NCBI GenBank assembly: GCA_904420125.1
Contig: CAJFUK010000033.1
Coordinates: 1 to 40,279 of the forward strand
Length of the DNA: 40,279 nt
Direction: 5' to 3'
Source: Candidatus Falkowella caecavicola
GTDB taxonomy: Bacteria > Bacillota > Clostridia > Oscillospirales > Ruminococcaceae
In this document: in pieces, positions 33,719-40,279 of the stretch
Layout: each line of letters starts with the position of its first letter
How positions within the stretch are numbered: the stretch's first letter is position 1
Notes under the pieces: generated by a model
The model's input: the letters and a program-made list of their open reading frames with translations, nothing else
Databases searched by the model: none
What the model was told of the DNA's origin: nothing
Program-made: the position numbers and the translations under genes

Positions 33719-33949
33719 TTAAGCCTGCTGCAGCAGTAACGCCACAAGAGCGTTGAACACCCAGTCTAACCCCCAGATTACAAGTCCGACAATCAACATG
33801 GTGATCAAGACAACGATCGTGTTGTTCAACACCTGTTTTTTTGTAGGCCATACAATCTTTTTGGTCTCGCCTTTTAAGTCTCTGAAGTACTTCCCGATGC
33901 GTTTGAAAATATTTGGCTTTTTTTCTTTTACCGTAGATTCATTCGCCAT
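33719..33949 (-). CDS. secE: Preprotein translocase subunit SecE
   Basis: Short Gram-positive SecE, 76 aa. It has a charged N-terminus, the conserved amphipathic KGETKKIVWPTKKQV and one membrane helix (about 45-68) that clamps SecY. It lies between rpmG and nusG with short gaps. Confidence 0.97.
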   Translation of the reverse strand: MANESTVKEKKPNIFKRIGKYFRDLKGETKKIVWPTKKQVLNNTIVVLITMLIVGLVIWGLDWVFNALVALLLQQA

Positions 33950-33968
33950 TTTCTAACCATCCTTTCCG

Positions 33969-34118
33969 TTACTTCGTTTCTTTGTGAGGGGTGTGTTTGC
34001 GGCAGAAACGGCAGTACTTGTTCATTTCAAGCCTGTCCGGATCATTTTTCTTGTTTTTGGTCGTGTTGTAATTGCGCTGTTTGCACTCTGTGCAAGCCAA
34101 AGTAATCTTTACCCTCAT
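33969..34118 (-). CDS. rpmG: Ribosomal protein bL33 (zinc-ribbon form)
   Basis: 49 aa. [20 protein letters not shown] is typical L33, and the pairs Cys9/Cys12 and Cys36/Cys39 make it the zinc-binding (C+) form. GGAGGT lies 6 nt before the start. First gene of the rpmG-secE-nusG-rplK-rplA operon, 19 bp before secE. Confidence 0.97.
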   Translation of the reverse strand: MRVKITLACTECKQRNYNTTKNKKNDPDRLEMNKYCRFCRKHTPHKETK

Positions 34119-34316
34119 ATCGGCACCTCCTGTATGATCGGATTTTTTTGCCTCCCTCTAAGGGATCCGCGTTGGGATACGGATCTGTTTTTTCACGCGT
34201 CCGCAGCTTCTCTGCAAACCTGGCATAAAACGGGTCTTTCCTGTGCAGCGCGGATTCGCCGCATCCCAGACCCGAAAAAATACGCAAAAAAATAAAACCC
34301 TTTTAGAGGTATTACA

Positions 34317-34345
34317 ATAGTAGCACAATCTATTTTGTTCGTCAA
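34317..34345 (-). promoter_or_regulatory. Promoter of the rpmG-secE-nusG-rplK-rplA operon
   Basis: TTGACG (34340-34345) and TACTAT (34317-34322) on the minus strand, 17 bp apart. Confidence 0.8.
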
Positions 34346-34525
34346 GATAAAAATTAAACTTTTCTATTTTTATGGACAAGTTTATAAAAAATGCCTTCCA
34401 TGCAGAAATTTTCAGTGCCGAAACAGACAAATTGCACAATAAGAAGGCGCTTTTTTAGAGCCTTGTCCGCAGACCTTGCCTGCCGCCGGACAAACCCGGC
34501 GCTTACGCTGCGCCCGTATAAAATA

Positions 34526-34550
34526 CCGGAGCGGTCTAGGACCGCTCCGG
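34526..34550 (-). terminator. Terminator of the M23 peptidase gene
   Basis: CCGGAGCGGTC and GACCGCTCCGG form an 11-bp perfect stem with a 3-nt loop, followed on the minus strand by TATTTTATA, 16 nt after the stop codon. Confidence 0.85.
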
Positions 34551-34565
34551 TTAAACCGGCTGGAC

Positions 34566-35675
34566 TTATCTGGCCGGAGAACTCTCTTCTACCGTAAGGC
34601 AAGAGGATTCTTCAACTGTTGTCTCTTCTTTCTGTTCACCCTGTGCCAGGTACTGGGTCACAACCGGGTCGCAGAAAGCATATTTGCGGAGAAATGCGTT
34701 GGGGTTCTCCGGATCTGTCACTACCGGAGAGGTGTGGTGGCGATAAAGCAGTTCGACCAGCGGATATACGTCAATCCAGATTTCCTGCCCCCCTTCCTCC
34801 TGAGACGGGTCAAAAATCAGCTGCATGCCGAAATGCAGGTGGGGTGTCTGCATGTTGTTGACATTTTCTTTCTGGCTGTATCCGGTCATTCCCAGATACC
34901 CGATCAGGTCGCCGGCCTGAACCAGCATCCCCTCCTCCAACCCTTCTGCATAGGGCGCGTCTTTTCGCAGATGAGCATAATAATAGTACCGCTTTTTATC
35001 CAGACTGCGGATCCCAATTCGCCATCCGCCGTACTGATTCCAGCCCAGATGTTCAATAATTCCGCTTTCTACCGCCATAATCGGGGTCCCGATCTGTCCC
35101 ATCAGATCATTGCCCAGATGTTTCCGGGTAAATCCGTAGGTGCGGGAATTTCCAAAGTCTTTATAATGTTCAAAGGCATATCCATGGCCAATCGGTGAAT
35201 AGGCTTTTAGCCCGTACCGCGTCTCCAGAACCGGTTGTCCGGCAGCGTCTACCTCCCCAGTGCCGATCTGATATTCCCCGACGAAGTTGTCCAGAACTGC
35301 GCCGTATGCTTCCCGGTAATAATCAAAATAGGAAAGATTTTCGGTGATCGTTTCCAGCGTCTCCCCTTCCTGGAGACGGCGGGCAATAGACTCCAGGTCA
35401 CTGTGCCGGTATCCTTTCCAATTGTTTCCGTTTTGTGCAGCAACACAGGCCAGCAAATCCACCCAATCGATCGATTCCCCACGGTTGTGTGCCTCAATAT
35501 CGAGCTGAAGCGCTTTCTCCAGCGCTGTATAGGGGATATTAAAATCTACCCATTTGATAAACTGCCCGGACTCTTCTGCCTGCGCGGCGGTTCCTGAAAA
35601 ATAGGCGCCAAAATTCAGGGCGATCAGCAGAGCGAGAATAGCGGCTGTAATAAAAAAACCGGTATGTCTGCGCAT
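34566..35675 (-). CDS. M23 family (LytM-type) metallopeptidase, membrane-anchored
   Basis: 369 aa. An N-terminal membrane helix or signal (about 6-26) places the rest outside the cell. The C-terminal M23 domain has zinc ligands in HLGND (His186, Asp190) and HLHF (His281), with catalytic His235 (YAH) and His279. It is expected to cut peptide cross-links in peptidoglycan or to activate other hydrolases. Residues 35-175 form a helical region without a known domain. The Glu/Ser-rich tail is probably disordered. AAGGAG is 7 nt before the start. Single gene. Confidence 0.88.
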   Translation of the reverse strand: MRRHTGFFITAAILALLIALNFGAYFSGTAAQAEESGQFIKWVDFNIPYTALEKALQLDIEAHNRGESIDWVDLLACVAAQNGNNWKGYRHSDLESIARRLQEGETLETITENLSYFDYYREAYGAVLDNFVGEYQIGTGEVDAAGQPVLETRYGLKAYSPIGHGYAFEHYKDFGNSRTYGFTRKHLGNDLMGQIGTPIMAVESGIIEHLGWNQYGGWRIGIRSLDKKRYYYYAHLRKDAPYAEGLEEGMLVQAGDLIGYLGMTGYSQKENVNNMQTPHLHFGMQLIFDPSQEEGGQEIWIDVYPLVELLYRHHTSPVVTDPENPNAFLRKYAFCDPVVTQYLAQGEQKEETTVEESSCLTVEESSPAR

Positions 35676-35838
35676 GGTCTGTCTCCTTTTCCTGTTTTTG
35701 TTTTATGTGTATGTCAGCTTTTTCCCTGCGATTATGAACAAATTGTAAAAACTTTGCAGGAATTCTTGTGCCGCTTGAATAAAAAATTTATTATGGAATT
35801 ATGGAAAATGAAAAAGCTGCAGGAAAGGAAAGCCAAAG

Positions 35839-36450
35839 ATGACTCAGAATCAGAAAGAACAGAATCAGGATCAGGAAAATAAAGTGACAGCCCTGCCGGA
35901 AACGGCAGAACTGACGGCAGAACCGATAGAAAAACAGCCGGCGCCGGCCGCGGAAAACGGGACAGAAAGCGGCCAGGAGAACGCCGCCGGTGGGTGCGAG
36001 ACAAATCCGGCCCAGAATGCAGAGAGTGAAAACAAAGAAAAGAAAAATATTTTTGCCAAATGGACCGAAAAACGGCTGGCGTTTCATGTGTCCAAACCCG
36101 CTAAGCCAGAGAAACCAGAGAAACCGGCCAAACAGGCCCGTCCGGGCAAGATGGAGAAGGCAGATAAAGCGCAGAAACCCGAACCACTTGCCAAAGATAA
36201 ATCGGCACCCGCTTCTACACAAAAGGCATCTGGGGTGCGAAATTCCCTGTATGAAATTATCGGCCTTGTGTATTGCGCGTTTTTTTTCATCGGCGGCGGG
36301 GCAGGGCTGACCTATGGACTGAACAAGCAGGTTTCGGCAGGCCCTTTGTTTGGATATATTGTGGCTGGAACAGCCTTTGGGCTGGGGATCAGCGCGCTGC
36401 TTAACGCTGTGCTGGTTTTGATAGACCGGTATAAGAAAGCGCAGTTGTAA
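35839..36450 (+). CDS. Hypothetical membrane protein with Lys/Pro/Glu-rich cytoplasmic part
   Basis: 203 aa. The first 130 residues are low-complexity and charged, with KPAKPEKPEKPAKQARPGK-like repeats and many Gln, Glu and Ala, so probably disordered. Two hydrophobic helices follow (about 138-158 and 170-193). There is no signal peptide and no recognised domain. AAAGGAAAG lies about 10 nt before the start. Divergent from the M23 gene. The layout suggests a membrane-tethered cytoplasmic tail, but the function is unknown. Confidence 0.7.
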   Translation: MTQNQKEQNQDQENKVTALPETAELTAEPIEKQPAPAAENGTESGQENAAGGCETNPAQNAESENKEKKNIFAKWTEKRLAFHVSKPAKPEKPEKPAKQARPGKMEKADKAQKPEPLAKDKSAPASTQKASGVRNSLYEIIGLVYCAFFFIGGGAGLTYGLNKQVSAGPLFGYIVAGTAFGLGISALLNAVLVLIDRYKKAQL

Positions 36451-36557
36451 AATAAAGATTTTTGTATAAAAATTCAATTATTTTTTATAATTATCAACGA
36501 GATCTATATATATTGTACATATGTCTTTGCGTTTTTGCCGTCTTATCGTGATTGATA

Positions 36558-36587
36558 TTGACATTCTTTGCTGCTTTGTAGTAAAAT
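36558..36587 (+). promoter_or_regulatory. Promoter of the lipoprotein gene
   Basis: TTGACA (36558-36563) and TAAAAT (36582-36587), 18 bp apart, about 115 bp before the lipoprotein start. The leader shows no recognised riboswitch. Confidence 0.65.
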
Positions 36588-36701
36588 ATAGTTAATTTGA
36601 CGCCGCCTTTGTTTGATTGGGAAAAACAGGCTGTGCCAGATTACGGGCGTGAGATAGGCGCGCCCAATCACTATGTGTTTTTTATTTTGGGAGGTAGTAA
36701 T

Positions 36702-37495
36702 ATGAAAAAACTATTGGCGCTGCTGTGTGCAGCGGTCATGACAGTTTCCGTATTCGCAGGCTGTAATACAGAAACCGAACCGTCCGATTCCAGTGTAGAA
36801 TCCAGTGATGTATCCAGTGAATCTTCTGAAGAGTCCAGTGAGGCTTCTACAGAGTCTTCCGAGGAGTCCAGCGAGGCTTCCGTTGAGTCTTCCGAAGAAT
36901 CCATCGAGACTTCCGTTGAGTCTTCTGAACAGTCCAGCGAGACTTCTACAGAATCTTCCGAAACCACTACCGCTGCCACAGATCCGATCACAATTCCCGT
37001 TAACGACATCGTCGGCCCCGGCGCACCGGTTGTTGTTGACCTGAAAGACTATACGGACAACGTTGAAGGCATCCGTAAAGTAGAAGTGTATTTCTCCGGT
37101 ATCAGCGAAGAGGAAGGCTTCTGGTTTGGCGGTACCGTTACCTCAACGGACTGATTAACTGGGAATTCGAAACCCTGGAAGTAGAAGGGGAAGAATATGA
37201 AGGCCAGCCGGTAACCAAGAGAAGTTTTGCGGTTGTAAACGGCGACTATGACACCATCACCCATTACATTGCATGGGATACCAACCTGGAAACCGTTGGT
37301 GCAAACGAATACAAGGATGCTGTCAACATGGAATTCATGGAGAACGGTACAGGTAAAACTACGGTAAACCTGCCGGAAGGCAAAACCATTCTGAACAATG
37401 ATCAGGGACCGGAAATCACCGTTAACCTGGTTTATATCAACGAAGCGATCACAAGCTACCTGACAGTAGACCAGATCGTGTTGTCCTTTGAATAA
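36702..37495 (+). pseudogene. Ser/Glu-repeat lipoprotein, interrupted by a one-base frameshift
   Basis: The start at MKKLLALL follows GGGAGGT by 7 nt. A lipoprotein signal ends in VFAGC (Cys21), so it is anchored on the outer face of the membrane. Residues about 38-88 are Ser/Glu/Thr repeats with an 11-residue period, a likely spacer. A beta-rich domain begins at ITIPVNDIVG. The frame stops at 37154, but the next frame continues without a break as NGLINWEFETLEVEGEEYEG and onward to a TAA at 37493-37495. One missing base near 37142 explains this: restoring it gives GGTVTVNGLINWEFE. The complete product would be about 264 aa. I do not recognise the domain; cell-surface or carbohydrate binding is possible. 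It is either a recent mutation, phase variation or a sequencing error. Confidence 0.75.
36813..36965 (+). repeat. 33-bp imperfect tandem repeats coding for the Ser/Glu spacer
   Basis: Units of about 33 bp rich in TCTTCC, GAGTCC and GAG encode ESSEESSEAST-like 11-mers in roughly four to five copies. Such repeats can expand or shrink by slippage. Confidence 0.75.
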
Positions 37496-37520
37496 TGGGC
37501 CTATCACACATACTAATTTT

Positions 37521-37552
37521 GCGGCGGAACATTTTCTGTTCCGCCGCTTTTT
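37521..37552 (+). terminator. Terminator of the lipoprotein gene
   Basis: GCGGCGGAACA and TGTTCCGCCGC with a 5-nt loop, followed by TTTTT, 25 nt after the restored stop codon. Its position after the second frame supports the two frames being one gene. Confidence 0.9.
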
Positions 37553-37569
37553 GTCGGCTTCTCTTCATC

Positions 37570-37614
37570 AAAGGCCCAGGGCATGATGCTGTTGTCATCA
37601 TGCCCTGGGCCTTT
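37570..37614 (-). terminator. Terminator of the SGNH hydrolase gene
   Basis: A perfect 19-bp stem (AAAGGCCCAGGGCATGATG with its complement) around a 7-nt loop, 20 nt after the stop of the convergent SGNH gene. Confidence 0.85.
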
Positions 37615-37633
37615 CTGTCCTATTAGATTCGCC

Positions 37634-38263
37634 TTATCGCAGGCCGGTTTTCTCCAGTACCTGCCGGGCAATCACCATATGCCCCACATGATTCGGGTGC
37701 ACCCGATCCAAAGACCACTCTGTATACGGGGACGTCTCCAACCGCGCCAGGAACTCTTTCCGGATATCCACAAGCGGCAGCCGGTACTGTTCGGATAATG
37801 CCTGGACAATCTGCGCATAAGCGTCCACATCTTTCCGCATCGGATCCTCCGGATCCACCTCCAGAAAATACGGTGTCAGCAGATACATTTCCCGTACATG
37901 GGGAATGGTCTGTTCAATCAGATGCCGCAGATTTTCGCGGTAGCGGTCTGCGGGCACATGTGCCTGCGGATTGCCGTCATATTTCCTCCAAACATCATTG
38001 ACCCCTATCATCAGGGTAACATAATCCGGTTTCAGATCCAGAACATCCGTCTGCCAGCGCGCGCAAAGGTCTGCTGTCGTATTGCCGCTGATCCCTGTAT
38101 TCAAAATTTCCAGGGAAAGTTCCGGACGGAACGCGCGAACATAGGCGTTTACATAGGAGACATAACCCCAGCCCCGGCTGTCCGGCGTCCCATCCTGCGG
38201 ATACCGTCGGCCGCAGTCAGTGATTGAATCTCCTGTCATGACCAGTCTTCCGTTTGTAATCAT
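37634..38263 (-). CDS. SGNH/GDSL hydrolase (esterase)
   Basis: 209 aa. Block I TGDSITD (nucleophile Ser13), block II with Gly in TGISGNT, block III GVND (Asn) and block V DRVHPNHVGH (Asp and His) are all present, so a complete catalytic set. No signal peptide, so cytoplasmic. Members deacetylate or de-esterify sugars and lipids. This one resembles carbohydrate-esterase-like SGNH proteins, substrate unknown. The start at MITNGRLV follows GGGAGG by 8 nt; the longer frame to 38350 has no ribosome binding site. Confidence 0.88.
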   Translation of the reverse strand: MITNGRLVMTGDSITDCGRRYPQDGTPDSRGWGYVSYVNAYVRAFRPELSLEILNTGISGNTTADLCARWQTDVLDLKPDYVTLMIGVNDVWRKYDGNPQAHVPADRYRENLRHLIEQTIPHVREMYLLTPYFLEVDPEDPMRKDVDAYAQIVQALSEQYRLPLVDIRKEFLARLETSPYTEWSLDRVHPNHVGHMVIARQVLEKTGLR

Positions 38264-38418
38264 TGCTGTTTCCTCCCGTTCTGCCGTGCTCCGGCTTGCC
38301 TTTATCTGTATTATAGTTTGCCGGAAGCAATTTTGCAATCCCCAAAACATAAAGATACTTGACTTTCCCGCCTCTCTTAGATAGACTGAATAATAGAAAG
38401 AATGGGCAGGAGGTAACT

Positions 38419-39339
38419 ATGGACTGGACAGAAATTATCGTCGAAATTCCCACCGCGCAGACGGAAACGGCCTCAGCGATTGCGCAGATGGTCGTTCCCT
38501 ACGGGATTTATATTGAAGACTACGCCAATCTGGAAACAGAGGTCCGCGAGATTGCACGGATCGACCTGATTGATGAGGAACTGCTGCAGAAAGACCGCAG
38601 CCATTCCAAAATTCACATTTATATCAAGCCGGCAGAAAATCCGATGGAAGCGGTTTCTTTTCTTCGGGAACGTCTGGAAGCCGAAAAGATTCCCTATTCG
38701 ATCCATACGCTACAGGTCAAAGAAGAAGATTGGGAAACCACCTGGCAAAAATATTACCACCCCATGCGGGTAGGCCGTCATATGATGATCTGCCCGTCCT
38801 GGGAAACCTGTACGCTCGCTGAAGGGGATCTGCAGATCACCCTGAATCCGGGCATGGCTTTCGGCACCGGTACGCATGAAACCACCCGGCTGTGCATGAC
38901 TTTGCTGGAACAGCATACCGCGCCGGATAAAACCATTCTGGATATCGGCTGCGGTAGTGGTATTCTCGCCATCACCGGCGTGTTGCTGGGCGCAAAGCGT
39001 GCTGTAGGCGTCGATATTGATCAGCTGGCGGTGAAGGTGGCCGAGGAAAACGCGGCCCTCAATCGGGTGTCCGACCGCACCCAATTTCTCCTGGGGGACC
39101 TGACAGATCAGGTATCCGGACAGTATGATATCATCTGTGCGAATATTGTCGCGGATGTGATTATCCGCCTGCTGGAGAATATACAGACATTTATGGCGCC
39201 GGGGGCGGTTTTGCTCTGTTCCGGCATTATTGTCGAACGGGAGCCGGATGTGGTGTCTGCCCTGCAGGCACATGGATTTACCGTGACCAATATTCTGCAT
39301 GAAGGCGGCTGGTCTGCCATCGAATGCCGGCTGGCCTGA
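38419..39339 (+). CDS. prmA: Ribosomal protein L11 methyltransferase PrmA
   Basis: Transfers methyl groups from SAM to L11 (rplK, also in this window), 306 aa. The N-terminal substrate-binding domain contains DWETTWQKYYHPMRVG, the linker NPGMAFGTGTHETTRLC is diagnostic, and SAM motif I is LDIGCGSGILAI (174-185). AANIVADVI-like ICANIVADVI is motif IV. The start at MDWTEII is set by AGGAGG 5 nt upstream. Single gene, followed by a strong terminator. Confidence 0.96.
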   Translation: MDWTEIIVEIPTAQTETASAIAQMVVPYGIYIEDYANLETEVREIARIDLIDEELLQKDRSHSKIHIYIKPAENPMEAVSFLRERLEAEKIPYSIHTLQVKEEDWETTWQKYYHPMRVGRHMMICPSWETCTLAEGDLQITLNPGMAFGTGTHETTRLCMTLLEQHTAPDKTILDIGCGSGILAITGVLLGAKRAVGVDIDQLAVKVAEENAALNRVSDRTQFLLGDLTDQVSGQYDIICANIVADVIIRLLENIQTFMAPGAVLLCSGIIVEREPDVVSALQAHGFTVTNILHEGGWSAIECRLA

Positions 39340-39450
39340 TCGCCTGTCGAATGCCTCTGGGTTGGATGCCACGATTGATACAAGCCATCAGCAGGAACTC
39401 CCTCCTGCGGGATAAGAATGTTAAAGAGCAGAAGACTTGCATAAACAAAG

Positions 39451-39489
39451 AAAAACGAGCAGACGAAACTTTTTCGTCTGCTCGTTTTT
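39451..39489 (+). terminator. Terminator of prmA
   Basis: AAAAACGAGCAGACGAAA and its complement form an almost 18-bp stem with a T tract, about 110 nt after the stop codon. Confidence 0.9.
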
Positions 39490-39764
39490 CTGTTCAATAT
39501 CCGCCATACTACATACTGCTGTTGAATCGGGAAAGCCTGACGGAGAACCGGGCGGGAAAGGACTAAAGTATGGGAAGATGTCCGGTCTTACCGTCCAACG
39601 AAAGGTTTGAAGTCCGCACAGCAGGCCCAAAAGACTGTGCGGCGCTCCCGCCAGGCCCGGAAGTACCGGGCTGCCTCCCGTGTCGCATGGTCTTATTATG
39701 GAAACCTGCCTGCCAAATAGGGCCGACCGAGGACTGTTTGCCTGCCGCCGGTACAAAAACAGTC
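39490..39764. other. GC-rich gene-free stretch between prmA and the XRE gene
   Basis: No gene with a ribosome binding site is seen. One plus-strand frame (39579-39719) encodes a basic peptide (SYRPTKGLKSAQQAQKTV and onward, rich in Arg/Lys/Ala/Gln), perhaps a gene remnant. It contains inverted repeats such as CCCGG-AAGTA-CCGGG and GACTGTTT/AAACAGTC (39732-39764). It may be the junction between the core chromosome and an element to the right. Confidence 0.35.
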
Positions 39765-39800
39765 AGAAAAAACGACCGTAAAAGGATATGAACGGCCGTT
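39765..39800 (-). terminator. Terminator of the XRE gene
   Basis: On the minus strand AACGGCCGT and ACGGTCGTT (one G-U) form a stem followed by TTTTTTCTGAC, 17 nt after the stop codon. Confidence 0.75.
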
Positions 39801-39816
39801 TTCATGTTTTTGCTAT

Positions 39817-40029
39817 TTATACCTGTTTTCCGGTATCCCTAAAAGTAAAAATACCGTCATAGTCACAATTCAGCGCATCAGCTATTGCTCTGCATTCTTC
39901 TTCGGTTAGCTTATCACGATTGAGTTTGTTATATAAATAAGTTCCAGTATACCCCATTTTTTCGCTTAAGTCTTTTATTGTCATATCTCTTTCTATAAGA
40001 ATTGATTTTATCTTTTTAGCCATGCTCAT
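39817..40029 (-). CDS. Small XRE-family helix-turn-helix repressor
   Basis: 70 aa, almost only a Cro/CI-type HTH domain: DMTIKDLSEKMGYTGTYLYNKLNRDKLTEEECRAIADAL. The recognition helix is around YTGTYLYNKLN. The start at MSMAKKI has AGGAG 9 nt upstream; MAKKI two codons later is possible. It is divergent from an adjacent promoter whose region is full of TAACC motifs, as expected of a mobile-element switch repressor. Confidence 0.85.
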   Translation of the reverse strand: MSMAKKIKSILIERDMTIKDLSEKMGYTGTYLYNKLNRDKLTEEECRAIADALNCDYDGIFTFRDTGKQV

Positions 40030-40046
40030 TTCTGACCACTCCTTTT

Positions 40047-40175
40047 GGTTAATTGTAACCGATAATAAGTAAATAATCAATTTTAAAATTAGTATTAACC
40101 GTATAAAAACAAATTTAACCATTGACAAGCCAACCAAATTAGATTATAATTAACCAAAATAGAGTAATAATAACC
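40047..40175. promoter_or_regulatory. Divergent control region with phased TAACC operators
   Basis: A palindrome GGTTA-ATTG-TAACC (40047-40060) overlaps the leader of the XRE gene. TAACC recurs at 40096, 40116, 40151 and 40171, and CAACC at 40131. Spacing is mostly 20 bp, about two helical turns. A consensus rightward promoter, TTGACA (40122-40127) and TATAAT (40145-40150) with 17 bp, is embedded in the array. This suits cooperative repression by the XRE protein. Confidence 0.7.
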
Positions 40176-40209
40176 TGTTCAGATCAAAAAAAGGAGATGT
40201 AAATTTTTT

Positions 40210-40279
40210 ATGAACTACATTGACAAAATATTCGCGAGGGCAGACATGCAGCAAATAAGGGAGTTCCTTTTGCATGGCG
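40210..40279 (+). CDS. 5' end of an unidentified gene, cut by the window edge
   Basis: It starts at ATG 40210 behind AAAGGAGATGT and reads MNYIDKIFARADMQQIREFL to the edge (23 codons visible). The N-terminus looks like conserved small proteins found at the start of clostridial mobile-element operons, but I cannot name it. It is expressed from the operator-embedded promoter at 40122-40150. Confidence 0.65.
   Translation, partial: MNYIDKIFARADMQQIREFLLHG

Larger units (their letters stand above)
34119..34565. other. Leader and promoter region of the rpmG operon; no gene
   Basis: It holds a leader of about 190 nt before rpmG with a GATCCG/CGGATC hairpin (34164-34185), which on the plus strand runs into TGTTTTTT. 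No tRNA gene is present here, although some relatives have one. The left part carries the promoter and the right part the M23 gene terminator. Confidence 0.5.

Noticed and set aside
34119..34310. tRNA-Trp or other RNA gene upstream of rpmG
   Set aside because: No cloverleaf or CCA end could be formed. Only a short GATCCG/CGGATC hairpin is present.
37100..37154. Programmed -1 ribosomal frameshift in the lipoprotein gene
   Set aside because: There is no canonical slippery heptamer at the junction and no stimulatory stem was seen. A single-base deletion explains the two frames better.

Overview
The window reads as chromosomal DNA of a Gram-positive anaerobe of the Bacillota, class Clostridia, probably an Oscillospirales/Ruminococcaceae-type gut bacterium. 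The evidence is the rpmG-secE-nusG-rplK-rplA-rplJ-rplL order with Clostridia-type leaders, strong AGGAGG ribosome binding sites, TTGACA-17-TATAAT promoters, an [FeFe]-hydrogenase/PP2C gene set typical of fermentative Clostridia, and CCA-encoding tRNAs. The genus is inferred from gene content only.

Left accessory region (1-10.4 kb). The window opens with the 3' half of a tRNA-Ser(CGA) gene, cut at the anticodon arm and followed by its own terminator. This looks like the attachment site of an integrative element lying to the left. Next come an S66 LD-carboxypeptidase/MccF-like gene, a decayed ORF tail and an intact tRNA-Val(CAC). An AT-richer two-gene OLD-nuclease plus UvrD-helicase operon follows (Gabija-like anti-phage system). 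After it lie a GNAT remnant, a CsoR-controlled P1B metal ATPase with clear operators, and a Nudix hydrolase.

Central core (10.8-30 kb). This part holds an EF-G-like GTPase with degenerate G motifs, a MacB-type ABC exporter with a giant coiled-coil permease, ComM/YifB and RsmA. Between comM and rsmA an apparent small RNA gene lies behind 11-bp-phased repeats. A four-gene operon follows: thioredoxin-fold 2Fe-2S protein, PAS-containing [FeFe] hydrogenase, SpoIIE-type phosphatase and a second [FeFe] hydrogenase. It resembles sensory-hydrogenase clusters and probably couples H2 or redox state to protein dephosphorylation. A class B penicillin-binding protein and a YcxB-like membrane protein are divergent. 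Beyond them is a graveyard of two pseudogenes, one with a HEPN-type RxxxxH motif.

Right core (29.7-39.3 kb). queT sits under a preQ1-I riboswitch. The ribosomal protein/NusG/SecE block includes the short rpmG gene and an L10 leader with an attenuator, and it ends at a terminator after rplL without rpoB. Then come an M23 peptidase, a Lys/Pro-rich membrane protein, a Ser/Glu-repeat lipoprotein with a one-base frameshift, an SGNH esterase and prmA.

Right edge (39.8-40.28 kb). A small XRE repressor and a divergent, truncated gene flank a control region with TAACC motifs at roughly 20-bp spacing. This looks like the regulatory switch of another mobile element that continues past the window.
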